A stretch of DNA of 64,000 bases from Niallia nealsonii (GCF_002835805.1 NZ_PISE01000019.1:1-64000), one strand, 5' to 3'. Counted from the first letter of the stretch, positions 8,041 through 16,946 are shown. Numbers and translations are program-made. The notes: a model not told the origin generated them from the sequence alone.

Positions 8041-10803
8041 TCAGCCTGTATTGCGTAAACCTGCTGCAATTCCATTAATAGTCAACAGCACTTGGTTCAT
8101 TAATTCAGGGTCCGGATTTTCTTGTTCGCGCAATTGTTTAATCAATTCTACTTGGAAGAAATTTAATGGATCCACATATGGATTTCTACGATACACCGAT
8201 TCTTGAATAGATGGTGTATGATCCAATAACTGCTCGTCTCCTGTTATTTGCAAAAGAATTGTCTGTGTTTTATTATATTCATCTTTAATATTGTTATATA
8301 TTCGTTGGCCAATACTCTGGTCTTCTACTAATGATGAGTATTCTCTAGCTGTTGTTAAGTCTGCTTTCATAAGAGCCATTTGCAGATTATCAACAGTTGA
8401 ACGGAAAAACGGCCAATTTTTATACATTTCTTTAAGGAGCGCTATATTATTTGCTCCACCTTGTGCATATTCATAAAGCCCAGTGCCCGCTGCATACCAT
8501 GCTGGCAGCAATTGTCTACTTTGTGTCCATGCAAACACCCATGGAATTGCACGAAGATCTTCAAAAGATGTTTTGTTTTTTCTGCTCATTGGTCTAGATC
8601 CTATTTTCAAATTGCCAATTTCAGTTAATGGCGTTGCTTCTTTGAAATATGTCATAAAATCAGGATCATTAAAAACTAACGATTGGTATTTCCGCAGTGA
8701 AATAGTAGAGATTTCTTCCATCGTCGTTTCCCAAACAGGTCTTCTATCAGTATGTTTATCTAAATTTTGAGTAATATGAGCAAATGCTGTCAATAAAGTA
8801 GAGGTTGCTTGTTCTAAACTTCTAAAAGCAATATCTTCCAATAAATATCTAGAAGACAAAACTTCACCTTGCTCCGTAATTTTGACGCCATCTCCTAATG
8901 TTTCAATTGGCTGTGACAAGATGCTGCGGTTTAATGGACCGCCCCCACGACCTAATGAACCACCTCTGCCATGGAAAAATTTTAACCCAATTCGATAGCT
9001 ACTTGCCATTTCATGAATCTCTCTTTGTGCTTTATACAACTTCCAATTTGCAGTAAGAGTTCCACCGTCTTTGCTTCCATCAGAGTAGCCCAACATAATT
9101 TCTTGCTGATCATTATGCTGCTTTAAGTGCCCTCGATATACTGGAAGTTTGAAAAGTGTTTCCATAATTTTTGGCCCAGCAATTAAATCATCAATTGTTT
9201 CTAATAATGGCGCAACATTTAAATTGCTTTCTACCGAACCATCTGCATGTACACGATAAATGCCCGCTTCTTTAGCAAGCACAAGTACTTCTAAAATATC
9301 GCTAGGAGACTGTGTCATGCTGATTAGGTAAACATCGATAGCACGTTTGCCGAATTTTTTATGGGCTTCTCTTATCATTTTAAACACTTTAACCATTTCT
9401 TGTGTTTCTTTTGAATAGTCCTCACTTAATAAAAGAATTGGTCTAGGATCCTTTAGAATTGCTTCTAGTACTTTTATTTTTTCTTCTTCTGCTAAATTTT
9501 TATAATCGTCGGCAATGTGAACTTTTTTTAATATTTCGGCAATAGCAGATTCATGTTCCCCGCTATGGTTTCGAATATCCAATGTCGCTAAATGGAAGCC
9601 AAAAAGCTTTACTTGGCGAATTAATTTATGCATAGATTTTTCATCATGATGAATCGGCTGATGACTTTTAATGCTGTCATTAATAAGCAATAAATCTTGA
9701 CATAATTCATCTGCATTACGATATCCTTTTTCAGAGATACCGACTTGATTTAATCTTTCGAAAATTATTGCAAGTTTTCTGCGATACACTTCTTTTTTCG
9801 CAGGCCATCTTTTATCTTCTGCCAAATATAATTCTTCTTCTCTATCAATTGTTTCAAGCAGCGCTGAACTTACTTGAACACGATTTGTTGAATGGCTGAA
9901 TCGTTTCATTAAATCCACAACAGATTCTTTGTATTTTTCAATAACCAGTTTATTTTGTTTATGCAATGTCTGCCATGTTACTTCTGGAGTAACAAATGGA
10001 TTTCCATCCCTGTCTCCGCCAATCCATGAACCAAAAGTTAGGAAATTGGGCACTTTCCATTCAAAATTCGGATAATTTTCTTGCAGAGCATCTTGTACTT
10101 CTTGATGAATTTCCGGCAAAACGTCAAATAATGTTTGTTCGAAATAGTATAAACCATTTCTCACTTCATCCATTACGGTCGGTTTGCTGTGTCGTAGCTC
10201 ATCGGTCTGCCACATAATCGTGATTTCGTTAAATAAACCTTCCTCTATTTTCTTGCGTTCTTTTTTTGTTAATAGAGGATTATCTGATTGTTTAAGCAGA
10301 TTTGCAATCCGTTTTTGAATTTCTAAGATAGATCGTTTTGTTGACTCTGTCGGATGTGCTGTAATAATTAACTCTAATGAAAGAGTATTAAGTACATCCT
10401 GAATTTCAGCTTCTGTTAAATTTTTCTGTTTAAATGTTTGAATTGCGCTTGCAATAGAACCAGGCTGTATGCCTTTGTCATCTTGCAATTGATAATCTCT
10501 TCTGCGTCTAATTCGATGAATTTGTTCTGCTACATTCACTAAATGAAAGTATTTTGAGAAAGCGCGAATAACTTGTCTTCTCATAGGTCTTTCTAAATTT
10601 TCCAATTCTTCTTTTAGCGCGTTGTATGTAGATTCATTATTATTATTTCGCAGTTCAATCGATAGTTTACGTATCACTTCTACTTTATCTAGCAATTCTT
10701 GACCACCATGATGAACAAGAACCTCTCCTAGAATATAGCCTAGTTGTTTTATGTCTTTACGTAGCGGAAGACTGCTTTCATTTACTTTAATTCTTGTTGT
10801 CAT
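8041..10803 (-). CDS. ppc: Phosphoenolpyruvate carboxylase
   Basis: The 920-aa protein has full family length. It fixes bicarbonate onto PEP to give oxaloacetate, replenishing the TCA cycle. Diagnostic motifs are present in order: LIITAHPTES with the catalytic His near residue 150, SWIGGDRDGNP, MLGYSDGSKDGG, the glycine-rich FHGRGGSLGRGGGP loop, and the C-terminal TINGIAAGLRNTG that ends the enzyme. The frame extends 16 codons upstream, but MTTRIKVN at 10803 gives the usual family N-terminus and has a weak AAGGGA-type site before it. B. subtilis lacks this enzyme and relies on pyruvate carboxylase, so it helps place the organism elsewhere in the family. Confidence 0.97.
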   Translation of the reverse strand: MTTRIKVNESSLPLRKDIKQLGYILGEVLVHHGGQELLDKVEVIRKLSIELRNNNNESTYNALKEELENLERPMRRQVIRAFSKYFHLVNVAEQIHRIRRRRDYQLQDDKGIQPGSIASAIQTFKQKNLTEAEIQDVLNTLSLELIITAHPTESTKRSILEIQKRIANLLKQSDNPLLTKKERKKIEEGLFNEITIMWQTDELRHSKPTVMDEVRNGLYYFEQTLFDVLPEIHQEVQDALQENYPNFEWKVPNFLTFGSWIGGDRDGNPFVTPEVTWQTLHKQNKLVIEKYKESVVDLMKRFSHSTNRVQVSSALLETIDREEELYLAEDKRWPAKKEVYRRKLAIIFERLNQVGISEKGYRNADELCQDLLLINDSIKSHQPIHHDEKSMHKLIRQVKLFGFHLATLDIRNHSGEHESAIAEILKKVHIADDYKNLAEEEKIKVLEAILKDPRPILLLSEDYSKETQEMVKVFKMIREAHKKFGKRAIDVYLISMTQSPSDILEVLVLAKEAGIYRVHADGSVESNLNVAPLLETIDDLIAGPKIMETLFKLPVYRGHLKQHNDQQEIMLGYSDGSKDGGTLTANWKLYKAQREIHEMASSYRIGLKFFHGRGGSLGRGGGPLNRSILSQPIETLGDGVKITEQGEVLSSRYLLEDIAFRSLEQATSTLLTAFAHITQNLDKHTDRRPVWETTMEEISTISLRKYQSLVFNDPDFMTYFKEATPLTEIGNLKIGSRPMSRKNKTSFEDLRAIPWVFAWTQSRQLLPAWYAAGTGLYEYAQGGANNIALLKEMYKNWPFFRSTVDNLQMALMKADLTTAREYSSLVEDQSIGQRIYNNIKDEYNKTQTILLQITGDEQLLDHTPSIQESVYRRNPYVDPLNFFQVELIKQLREQENPDPELMNQVLLTINGIAAGLRNTG

Positions 10804-11072
10804 TAGATTACCATCCCTTAATCTAAATATTATTTCAAACTGTATCAACATCTATAATCGTATCATTATTTTTAGAAAAATTCATTAATAATTACTGTTT
10901 ATTGATAGATATAAAAGATAAATCAGATAAAATTAATCTAATTTATAGATTAATAAAATTTTCATTGGAATTTAATGGAATTTTAATGCGTTTTCAACCC
11001 TTATTATGGAAAAAGAAGGCCTGACCTTTATACATTCACACATGCCCGCATAAAGAGTTGACCTCCTATTTT

Positions 11073-11372
11073 TTAATGATGATGATGTTCTTTTGCTGGA
11101 TTATAAATAACAAAGCCTGGTTCTGGAACATGGAAATATTGCACCCAGATTCCATCTAAAAAATCAGCTTCACGAGTGTCTAATAAAACTTCCACCTCTT
11201 TATCCGTTTGTACGACTTCATCAAACTCAGTCTGCTTGTCTAATTTCAAATCATAATGGGCATGGTTTCCGTGGTGTTCGGTTATGTACACACGAAGTTT
11301 TTCTCCTTCATTAGCATTTGATAACATTTGCTTCATTACTTTTTCCGCATGTCTATTTATCTTTGCTTTCAT
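11073..11372 (-). CDS. HesB/IscA-like fold protein without cysteines
   Basis: The 99-aa protein resembles the HesB/YqkB/YneR branch of the Fe-S biosynthesis fold (ITEHHGNHAHYDLKLD, then LLDTREADFLDGIWVQYF). It has no cysteine, so it cannot bind a cluster like IscA/SufA. The C-terminus is a run of four histidines after a Glu, and HHGNHAH lies mid-protein, so another metal-binding mode is possible. GGAGG at 8 nt before 11372 fixes the start; an upstream ATG has no site. It is monocistronic. The family call is moderate and the function unknown. Confidence 0.65.
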   Translation of the reverse strand: MKAKINRHAEKVMKQMLSNANEGEKLRVYITEHHGNHAHYDLKLDKQTEFDEVVQTDKEVEVLLDTREADFLDGIWVQYFHVPEPGFVIYNPAKEHHHH

Positions 11373-11483
11373 TTGTTTATCCTCCAAATCATTAGTTGCT
11401 TATTTATTGTAATCCTCCAAAATATCGTTTGCAACTAATTGAATTTCTGCCTTCCTATTTCGTTATTTTCTAAATTTTTTATA

Positions 11484-11523
11484 GCAAAAAGAACTAGGCT
11501 GTTTATGCATTCGCCTAGTTCTT
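11484..11523 (-). terminator. Terminator after the Fur-boxed small gene
   Basis: AAGAACTAGGC (11489-11499) pairs perfectly with 11513-11523. On the minus strand it is followed by TTTTTGC, and it lies just after the stop codon at 11548. Confidence 0.85.
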
Positions 11524-11547
11524 CATTTTACGCAAATATTCCGTTAA

Positions 11548-11931
11548 TTAACCAAAAACAGCCACACTATCTTGCACTTCTTTTAATGCGGAAAGTTCTT
11601 TTGCATATAAAGAGAAATTGCCTTCATCCATGCTATCAAGTGTTTCATTTACTTTATATTCTAAGTAGTTGATTTTCAATTCCAAGTCCATAATTGAACA
11701 AATCTTTTTATCTTCTACAAACTCTTCTAATTCATCTATGTACATATAGACACTAGAATTTTTTATTAAAACGAGAACTAGCCAACCAAGGGAGTCAACA
11801 TATTTTTTTTCATCAGTAATGATAAATGTATCTCCTTTATCGAATTCCAGCATAAATGTATGTTCAGGACTAGGACATGTACATTCAATTAAATATTGAA
11901 AAGATTTTAGCACTACATAGTTATTGTTCAT
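11548..11931 (-). CDS. Hypothetical protein with IDEAL-like C-terminus, behind a Fur-box promoter
   Basis: The 127-aa protein has a mixed N-terminal part with CTCPSPEHTFMLEF and ITDEKKYVDSLGWLVLVLI. Its C-terminal segment (about residues 87-120) of spaced Leu, Asp and Phe residues resembles the short IDEAL domain found in Bacillus proteins such as YpiB; this match is by eye. The start at 11931 is chosen because GGTGG lies 8 nt upstream; the ATG at 11946 has no site. About 80 nt upstream is a strong promoter with a 14/15-matching Fur box in its spacer, so iron-repressed expression is likely. Family and role are otherwise unknown. Confidence 0.65.
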   Translation of the reverse strand: MNNNYVVLKSFQYLIECTCPSPEHTFMLEFDKGDTFIITDEKKYVDSLGWLVLVLIKNSSVYMYIDELEEFVEDKKICSIMDLELKINYLEYKVNETLDSMDEGNFSLYAKELSALKEVQDSVAVFG

Positions 11932-12002
11932 CCTATTTTCCACCATCCTATAAATTGTTTAATAAACACTATTTGTGAAATAATAAGTTTTATTTGTTTT
12001 TT

Positions 12003-12032
12003 ATTTTAAATGAAAATGATTATCAATGTCAA
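12003..12032 (-). promoter_or_regulatory. SigA promoter with Fur box in the spacer
   Basis: On the minus strand TTGACA (12027-12032) and TAAAAT (12003-12008) are 18 nt apart. The plus-strand sequence TGAAAATGATTATCA at 12011-12025 differs from the Fur 7-1-7 consensus TGATAATNATTATCA at one position. Fur bound there would block RNA polymerase, predicting derepression of the gene at 11931 under iron limitation. Confidence 0.8.
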
Positions 12033-12053
12033 ATGATTTTATTTTAAAAATAG

Positions 12054-12100
12054 AAAAAGTACGATGATTTTCTTCCTAAAAGAAAATCATCGTACTTTTT
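12054..12100 (-). terminator. Bidirectional terminator
   Basis: A 21-bp perfect inverted repeat (12054-12074 with 12080-12100) begins with five A and ends with five T, so either strand gives a hairpin plus U-tract. Its outer T-run overlaps the stop codon of the YitT-like gene. Confidence 0.9.
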
Positions 12101-12725
12101 AGGATATAGAGTGGGTTTTATGATTTCTTTTCTCGACTAATGGAGTAACATATGCACGATTTCTTTTTGCAATTTTTTCTTTAAAATAGCTCATCATAAA
12201 AGAAATAATAAGCACGGAAATAATGCTGTAAAGCGCCCTTATTATCCCGACACTACATACTCCTATTAGGATAACAATTGTATCAAAAACAAAGTTTGTT
12301 TTTCCCATATTCCAATTAAGCTGCTTTTGCAAGGTGATGGATAAGATTTGTGCTCCTCCTAACGATGAGCCATTCATAAATAATATAATTGTGCCACTTC
12401 CGATAATGATCCCTCCAAGCACGCTTCCTACTAGGGGATGGATACTGAACGCTACATGTATTTTTGCCAATAACGCTGAAAATAAAGTAACCATACAGAC
12501 CGCTGCCATCGTTGCAAATGTAAATTCTTTCCCCATTTTTTTGAAGGAAATAATAAAAAATGGAAGGTTAATGATGGCAAACAATAATGGAAAGGATAAT
12601 GGAAGCAAATAGGAAAAACTTAATGCAAGGCCTGCTGTACCCCCAGTTACAATCCCGCTTGCTTTTAAAATAGATAAACCGAGGGCTGTTATAAAACATC
12701 CAAGCATCATAAAGAGAAATTTCAA
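12099..12725 (-). CDS. YitT/YczE-type integral membrane protein
   Basis: The 208-aa protein is almost entirely membrane segments (about five or six helices) with glycine-rich connections typical of the DUF161 family: KASGIVTGGTAGLALSFSY near residues 21-39 and GSSLGGAQILSITLQK near 118-133. A short basic tail follows. It lacks the C-terminal soluble DUF2179 domain present in the second YitT-like protein of this window (23167-24030). The start is TTG with GGAGTGG 6 nt before it. Substrate and function of the family are unknown. Confidence 0.78.
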   Translation of the reverse strand: MKFLFMMLGCFITALGLSILKASGIVTGGTAGLALSFSYLLPLSFPLLFAIINLPFFIISFKKMGKEFTFATMAAVCMVTLFSALLAKIHVAFSIHPLVGSVLGGIIIGSGTIILFMNGSSLGGAQILSITLQKQLNWNMGKTNFVFDTIVILIGVCSVGIIRALYSIISVLIISFMMSYFKEKIAKRNRAYVTPLVEKRNHKTHSIS

Positions 12726-12916
12726 TAGATACCACTCCTAAAACAAGTTTTTATGATGTATAAATCTTTTGCTTTTTGGCGGCAGTTCATGCAGTTGGAT
12801 AAGGGAAAAATATATGTGGATTTAAAGGTGGAATTATTACACTTATAATGATAGAATAGATCGAAGCAATTTTACATAACAAAAAGAATGCATTTAAACC
12901 AAAATACCTAAATATC

Positions 12917-12942
12917 GAATTGTTTTTCAAGAAAACAAGTTC
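12917..12942 (+). promoter_or_regulatory. Inverted repeat in front of the Lrp gene, possible operator
   Basis: GAATTGTTTTTC (12917-12928) and GAAAACAAGTTC (12931-12942) form a nearly perfect palindrome centred about 40 nt before the start codon. Lrp-family genes are commonly autoregulated, so this is a candidate operator; direct evidence is lacking. Confidence 0.5.
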
Positions 12943-12969
12943 AATTTGTTCAAAGGAGAAATTAAAGGA

Positions 12970-13422
12970 ATGGATAAGGTTGATATACAATTACTGAAGA
13001 TTCTGCAAGAAGATGGAAGGATAACAATAAGCGATTTATCCAAAAAATTAGCTTTAAGCCGTCCAAGCGTCTCAGAACGTTTACTTCGCCTACAGGAAAA
13101 AGGCATTATTGTTGAGTTTAGCGCACGAGTATCTCCTGCTAAATTAGGAAGAGAAACATTATTATTTATTCAAATTAGCGAATTAAAAGGAGAAGCAAAA
13201 ACATTCGAAGATTTCATTCAGATAGTGGAGGATATTATCGAGTGTCATCGGGTAACGGGGCCAATTAGCTATACGATTAAAGCAGCTGTCTCTGGTATTG
13301 ATGGAATGCGCAAATTAGTGGATCGGCTAATCCCATATGGAACAATCAATACTTCTGTTATTTTGGCTTCACCTGTTCCTTATCGTCATCTATTGCCAAT
13401 GGAAGATGAAGATCTTTCTTAA
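12970..13422 (+). CDS. Lrp/AsnC family transcriptional regulator
   Basis: The 150-aa protein has the two-domain layout of the family. An N-terminal winged HTH comes first (MDKVDIQLLKILQEDGR, then ISDLSKKLALSRPSVSERLLRL, about residues 1-50). A C-terminal ligand-binding RAM domain follows (about 65-140), including RVTGPISYTIKAAV where amino-acid effectors usually bind. Such proteins form octamers and respond to amino acids. AAAGGAG and AAAGGA lie before the ATG at 12970; the frame to the left has only a poorly supported TTG. The divergent YitT-like gene is a possible target. A repeat element sits in the loop of its terminator. Confidence 0.9.
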   Translation: MDKVDIQLLKILQEDGRITISDLSKKLALSRPSVSERLLRLQEKGIIVEFSARVSPAKLGRETLLFIQISELKGEAKTFEDFIQIVEDIIECHRVTGPISYTIKAAVSGIDGMRKLVDRLIPYGTINTSVILASPVPYRHLLPMEDEDLS

Positions 13423-13429
13423 ATACAAT

Positions 13430-13636
13430 AAAGCAGGAAAAAGGCTATTTGCCTTTCAGGCTGTCGACAAACGCTCACTTTGTTCGTCTTGTTCGAATGC
13501 TCATTACCTACCTCGGTAACTCCGCTTCTCTCAAGGCTTCACGCCTCAAAAGTCAAACGTTTTCGATCAGCCTGAAATTTTTCATTTTAGATTTTGTCTA
13601 CATGTTGAAAGGCTATTTGTACTTTTTCCCTGCTTT
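13430..13636 (+). repeat. Terminator of the Lrp gene carrying dispersed repeat copy A1
   Basis: The outer arms (13430-13443, and CTTTTTCCCTGCTTT at 13622-13636) form a terminator-like stem around a roughly 155-bp insert. The insert begins CAGGCTGTCGACAAACG and ends near CGTTTTCGATCAGCCTG, which are inverted repeats of each other, followed by an A/T-rich stretch with TTTGTCTACA. The loop sequence AAGGCTATTTG occurs on both sides (13441-13451 and 13609-13619) like a target duplication. Copies A2 and A3 lie at 24041 and 51332. Confidence 0.82.
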
Positions 13637-13651
13637 ATTCTTTACACTTTC

Positions 13652-14437
13652 TTAAGCCATTGAATCAATAATTGCAAATAAATCGTGAAGATTCTGAATT
13701 TCATAAGTAGGAATAACCTCTTTAGGAACAGCCTCTTCTCGATTAATCCATACTGATTTAATGCCAGCTCTTGTAGCACCAAGCACATCTGTATTGAGAT
13801 TATCTCCTACCATTAACACATCTTCTTTATGGACATCTGCGATTGCTAATGCATGCTCAAATATCGATGGATCAGGTTTGCCTCTGCCAAAAGCACCTGA
13901 AATGATGATTTCATCAAAGTATGGTGCAATTTCTGGTGTTATTTCCAATTTTGTATTTTGCAATTGCGGAGAACCATTTGTAATAAGAACTAGCTTATAT
14001 TTTCCTTTTAATTGATCAAGAACTTCAAATGTTTCTTCATAAACAAATGGAGATTCTTTTCTCAAACGAGGAAATGCTTCTGCTAATTCTGCACCAAATA
14101 ATTCATCCTCAATTCCAACAGCTTTTAAGCCATTTATCCACGCATTTTTTCGGTAAAGCGGCACAATTTCTTTCATTTTTCGAAAAGAATCATGATCATC
14201 TGCGAATTCTCCCCATAAACCCTCAAAAGGATTAATGCCAATCATTTGAGTAAATGAATAAGTTTCATACCCTTCATAAAGTGCTCTTGCCTCTTTGCGC
14301 ACTGCTTCTTCTAATATCTGAACATCTATTTCATATTTTTCTTGTGCAAGTCTACATGTTTTGTTGAATGCTTCTTGCACACTTTTTTTGTCCCATAATA
14401 ATGTATCATCTAAATCAAAGAATATTGCTTTCACCAT
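13652..14437 (-). CDS. HAD superfamily hydrolase (YsaA-like)
   Basis: The 261-aa HAD phosphatase begins MVKAIFFDLDDTL, with nucleophile Asp8 and acid/base Asp10. It continues with motif II in LVLITNGSP, the motif III lysine in GRGKPDP, and motif IV in MVGDNLNTDVLGA. The helical cap (C1 type) sits between motifs I and II, as in YjjG/YsaA-type nucleotide or phosphosugar phosphatases. The frame opens seven codons earlier, but GGGGAAAG at 8 nt favours 14437. Its substrate is not predictable. It is convergent with the Lrp gene and the repeat-bearing terminator. Confidence 0.88.
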   Translation of the reverse strand: MVKAIFFDLDDTLLWDKKSVQEAFNKTCRLAQEKYEIDVQILEEAVRKEARALYEGYETYSFTQMIGINPFEGLWGEFADDHDSFRKMKEIVPLYRKNAWINGLKAVGIEDELFGAELAEAFPRLRKESPFVYEETFEVLDQLKGKYKLVLITNGSPQLQNTKLEITPEIAPYFDEIIISGAFGRGKPDPSIFEHALAIADVHKEDVLMVGDNLNTDVLGATRAGIKSVWINREEAVPKEVIPTYEIQNLHDLFAIIDSMA

Positions 14438-14569
14438 TTGAATCTTTCCCCATTCCATTATGTACTTAGATAGTGTTGCTTTCCCTACTAGATTACAAGG
14501 TAACGATTTAGATGTAAATACTTGATTTTTGAACAGAAACTTGATCGTAAATTTTATTGTCCCATAAAG

Positions 14570-14603
14570 AGAAAAAAATCAGGCATTTTTCCCGCCTGAT
14601 TTT
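14570..14603 (-). terminator. Terminator after the methyltransferase gene
   Basis: AAAATCAGGC (14575-14584) pairs with GCCTGATTTT (14594-14603). The minus strand then reads through a T-run, just past the stop codon at 14626. Confidence 0.85.
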
Positions 14604-14625
14604 CCAACCATTATCTTTCATACAA

Positions 14626-15816
14626 TCACTTTCGTTTTTTAATAAAAACCACTTTTAAATAATTACTTTCTTTGACCTGCTCTAAATAACGAAAGTCTTT
14701 TGGCAAACCAAATTCCTCAACAATTTCATACCTGCTGCTTTGTTTTTCAAACGCATCTAAAATAAATTTTTTGAATTTTTTCATATCAAAGGTGCTGCAA
14801 TTTGTGGAGGCTACAATGATACCATTATCCTTTGTAATCGCAATGGCCTCTTTTAATAAGTTAGTATAGTCTTTGGCTGCACTGAATGTATGTTTTTTTG
14901 ACCTTGCAAAGCTAGGAGGATCAAGAATGACCATATCAAATAACAGTTTTTTCTTAACAGCATATTTAAAATAGTGGAAAACATCTTCTACGATAATTTT
15001 TTGTTCTTCCAGATCGATGTTGTTCAGCTGAAAATTTTCCGCCGTTTTTGCTCTGCTTCGATTTGCTAAGTCTACACTAGTTGTTGACTTGCTTCCACCA
15101 ATTGCTGCTGCAACAGAAAAAGCCCCTGTATAAGAAAAAGTATTTAATACATCTTTTTCGTTTGCATATTTATCGCAAATCGTTTTACGCACATCTCGCT
15201 GATCTAAAAAGATTCCAACCATGGCCCCGTCGTTTAAATCTACAGAGTAGCTCATGCCATTTTCTTTTATTGTAATTGGAAAATCTCCTTTTATTCCCAT
15301 CACAAAATCGTCATCTTCTACATACATGCCCTTTTGATCAAAACGCTTTTTTTCATAAATTCCTTTAAAATCTATACATGTTTGCAGAGCTGCAATAATC
15401 TTATCTTTAGAACGATAAATTCCTTTGCTGTACCATTGAAAAAGCAAAAATTCATTAAAAATATCCAACGTAAAACCACCGATTCCATCTCCTTCGCCAT
15501 TAAACAAACGAAATGCAGTTGTATCAGGATCTTGAAATAATGTTTTTCTTTTATCAATAGCAGCAGCTAATTTTTTTTCGAAAAATTTTTCGTCAATTGC
15601 TTCATTGGGATCGTTGGTTAAAATCCAGCCAATTCCTTTATTTTGAATAGCATAATACCCACGCCCAAGAAATTGTTTTGCTTTATTTCTCACTTCTATA
15701 ATTTGCCCTTCTTCTAAATGGGAAACATTTGCCAAAGAATCTTTATACAATAAAGGGTTTCCTTCTTTTATTTCACGCTCAAATAAAGGATTTACTTGCA
15801 CTTCTATTCGTTCCAT
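14626..15816 (-). CDS. Class I SAM-dependent rRNA methyltransferase, RlmI/YwbD type
   Basis: The 396-aa protein matches the RlmI layout: an N-terminal PUA-like RNA-binding domain (about residues 1-75), a central RlmI-like region, and a Rossmann methyltransferase domain. The SAM-binding loop is LNTFSYTGAFSVAA, the acidic motif is TTSVDLANRS, and the catalytic motif is LDPPSFARSKK. RlmI in E. coli methylates C5 of a 23S rRNA cytosine; the precise base here is inferred at best. The start has AGGTGAC 5 nt upstream. It is monocistronic with its own terminator. Confidence 0.9.
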   Translation of the reverse strand: MERIEVQVNPLFEREIKEGNPLLYKDSLANVSHLEEGQIIEVRNKAKQFLGRGYYAIQNKGIGWILTNDPNEAIDEKFFEKKLAAAIDKRKTLFQDPDTTAFRLFNGEGDGIGGFTLDIFNEFLLFQWYSKGIYRSKDKIIAALQTCIDFKGIYEKKRFDQKGMYVEDDDFVMGIKGDFPITIKENGMSYSVDLNDGAMVGIFLDQRDVRKTICDKYANEKDVLNTFSYTGAFSVAAAIGGSKSTTSVDLANRSRAKTAENFQLNNIDLEEQKIIVEDVFHYFKYAVKKKLLFDMVILDPPSFARSKKHTFSAAKDYTNLLKEAIAITKDNGIIVASTNCSTFDMKKFKKFILDAFEKQSSRYEIVEEFGLPKDFRYLEQVKESNYLKVVFIKKRK

Positions 15817-16056
15817 TTTGTCACCTATTTACTTTCTATTATTCATTTCATCATTCTGTATATGTAAATGACTACAGAAAAAACATTCGATTCTATTTAT
15901 TATACATGAAAAAGGTAGGGATACCTATATTAGCCAAAACAATCATTCGTTTTTTATAAATGAACCGAAAATCCCTTTATCTACAAGATGCACTAACATA
16001 ATTTTGTGCAAAAAAAAGCAGTTTATCTGGCCAAAAGGAACCAAATGAACTGTTTT

Positions 16057-16195
16057 TTATTTCGAGATAATTATTTTACCAATCATGCCATACTCTTTTG
16101 CTTCTTCTGCATTAAAAAATAATCCCGTTCCGTATCATAATCATAAGCAGCTTTTGCAACATTCTGGTCAGTTTTTTTAGAAATGAATCCATATC
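16057..16195 (-). pseudogene. ClpP-like protease, C-terminal remnant with frameshift
   Basis: On the minus strand the reading frame gives KKTDQNVAKAAYDYDTERDY. After a one-base deletion in a T-run it continues FNAEEAKEYGMIGKI and reaches a stop at 16057. This is the C-terminal helix-strand region of ClpP-family serine proteases, whose usual text is DTERDxFMxAEEAxEYGxID. The Ser/His catalytic part is absent. It abuts the HAD remnant, suggesting a deletion joined two broken genes. Confidence 0.7.
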
Positions 16196-16772
16196 TCAGT
16201 ATATACCTATTTCTTTCCAGGATGCCTCTGAAGCGACAATAAAGGCGCGCTCAAAGAGGGAAGACAGCTTTTCTCTGGTTTCTACACACTGGAAAGCTGG
16301 ATCGTGTACCGTTATCTTTATAAAATCCTCTGAAATACTATTAAAGTCTTCTACCTGTATAACATTTGCATAGGATTTTCGTACGATTGCAAACTCTTCA
16401 GGAGATAGTGTTTCTTTTACATATGTTCCTTTTCTTGTACATATGTTCCTTTTCTTGTACATGCGATAATAGTATGATCCAGGCTTATTTCTTTAAAGAG
16501 CTGGATGATTCGCATCCCCAATCCATTTGATAATAAGGATTCATAAACAAACTGCTTGTTGTGCTTTATACGTGTTGCGTTATCACCTAAAATCCAGAAA
16601 TCATCCGCATCAATTCTTCTATCCGTTCACATTGTTTTCCCGTACAAGGAGCAAACACAGCTCCTTTATCCTTCATAATTTTTTTCGTCTCTTTAAATAA
16701 TTCTCTATTAAAATCACCCTTGTTGTTTAAGAAAGTTCCGTCCATATCAGATATTACTAATCTAATGATGTT
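16196..16772 (-). pseudogene. Cof-type HAD hydrolase, broken by frameshifts and a tandem duplication
   Basis: The first segment reads IRLVISDMDGTFLNN (motif I with both Asp residues) and then FAPCTGKQCERIEEL. The frame is lost near 16610. It resumes as DDFWILGDNATRIKHNKQF and is broken again by a 20-bp tandem duplication at 16421-16460. The last part (EDFIKITVHDPAFQCVE region) ends prematurely at 16196, so motifs III and IV are gone. It cannot make an active phosphatase. A shorter copy of the same 5' end lies at 18235-18312. Confidence 0.82.
16421..16460. repeat. 20-bp perfect tandem duplication
   Basis: ATATGTTCCTTTTCTTGTAC occurs twice without spacer (16421-16440 and 16441-16460). Twenty bases is not a multiple of three, so it shifts the frame of the HAD pseudogene. 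It looks like a replication-slippage event. Confidence 0.95.
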
Positions 16773-16946
16773 TAGCTACCCCTATTTATCTTTCATATTA
16801 AATACACTCAGATTGCACTTCATAAAGTCATTATAAGTTTCCCAAGCGAAATACCCATTGTATAGCGGTTACATTTTGCAATATAGTTTTTAAGTAATGA
16901 ATGGATTTTTTTAGGAATATCCCTAAAATACACCGAAAGAAATGAT

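Noticed and set aside
12334-12612. Plus-strand frame opposite the YitT-type gene
   Set aside because: It is a shadow of a membrane-protein gene with clear start, stop and terminator on the other strand.
13449-13655. Plus-strand frames across the region after the Lrp gene
   Set aside because: They read through the dispersed repeat A1 and its flanks and have no ribosome binding site.
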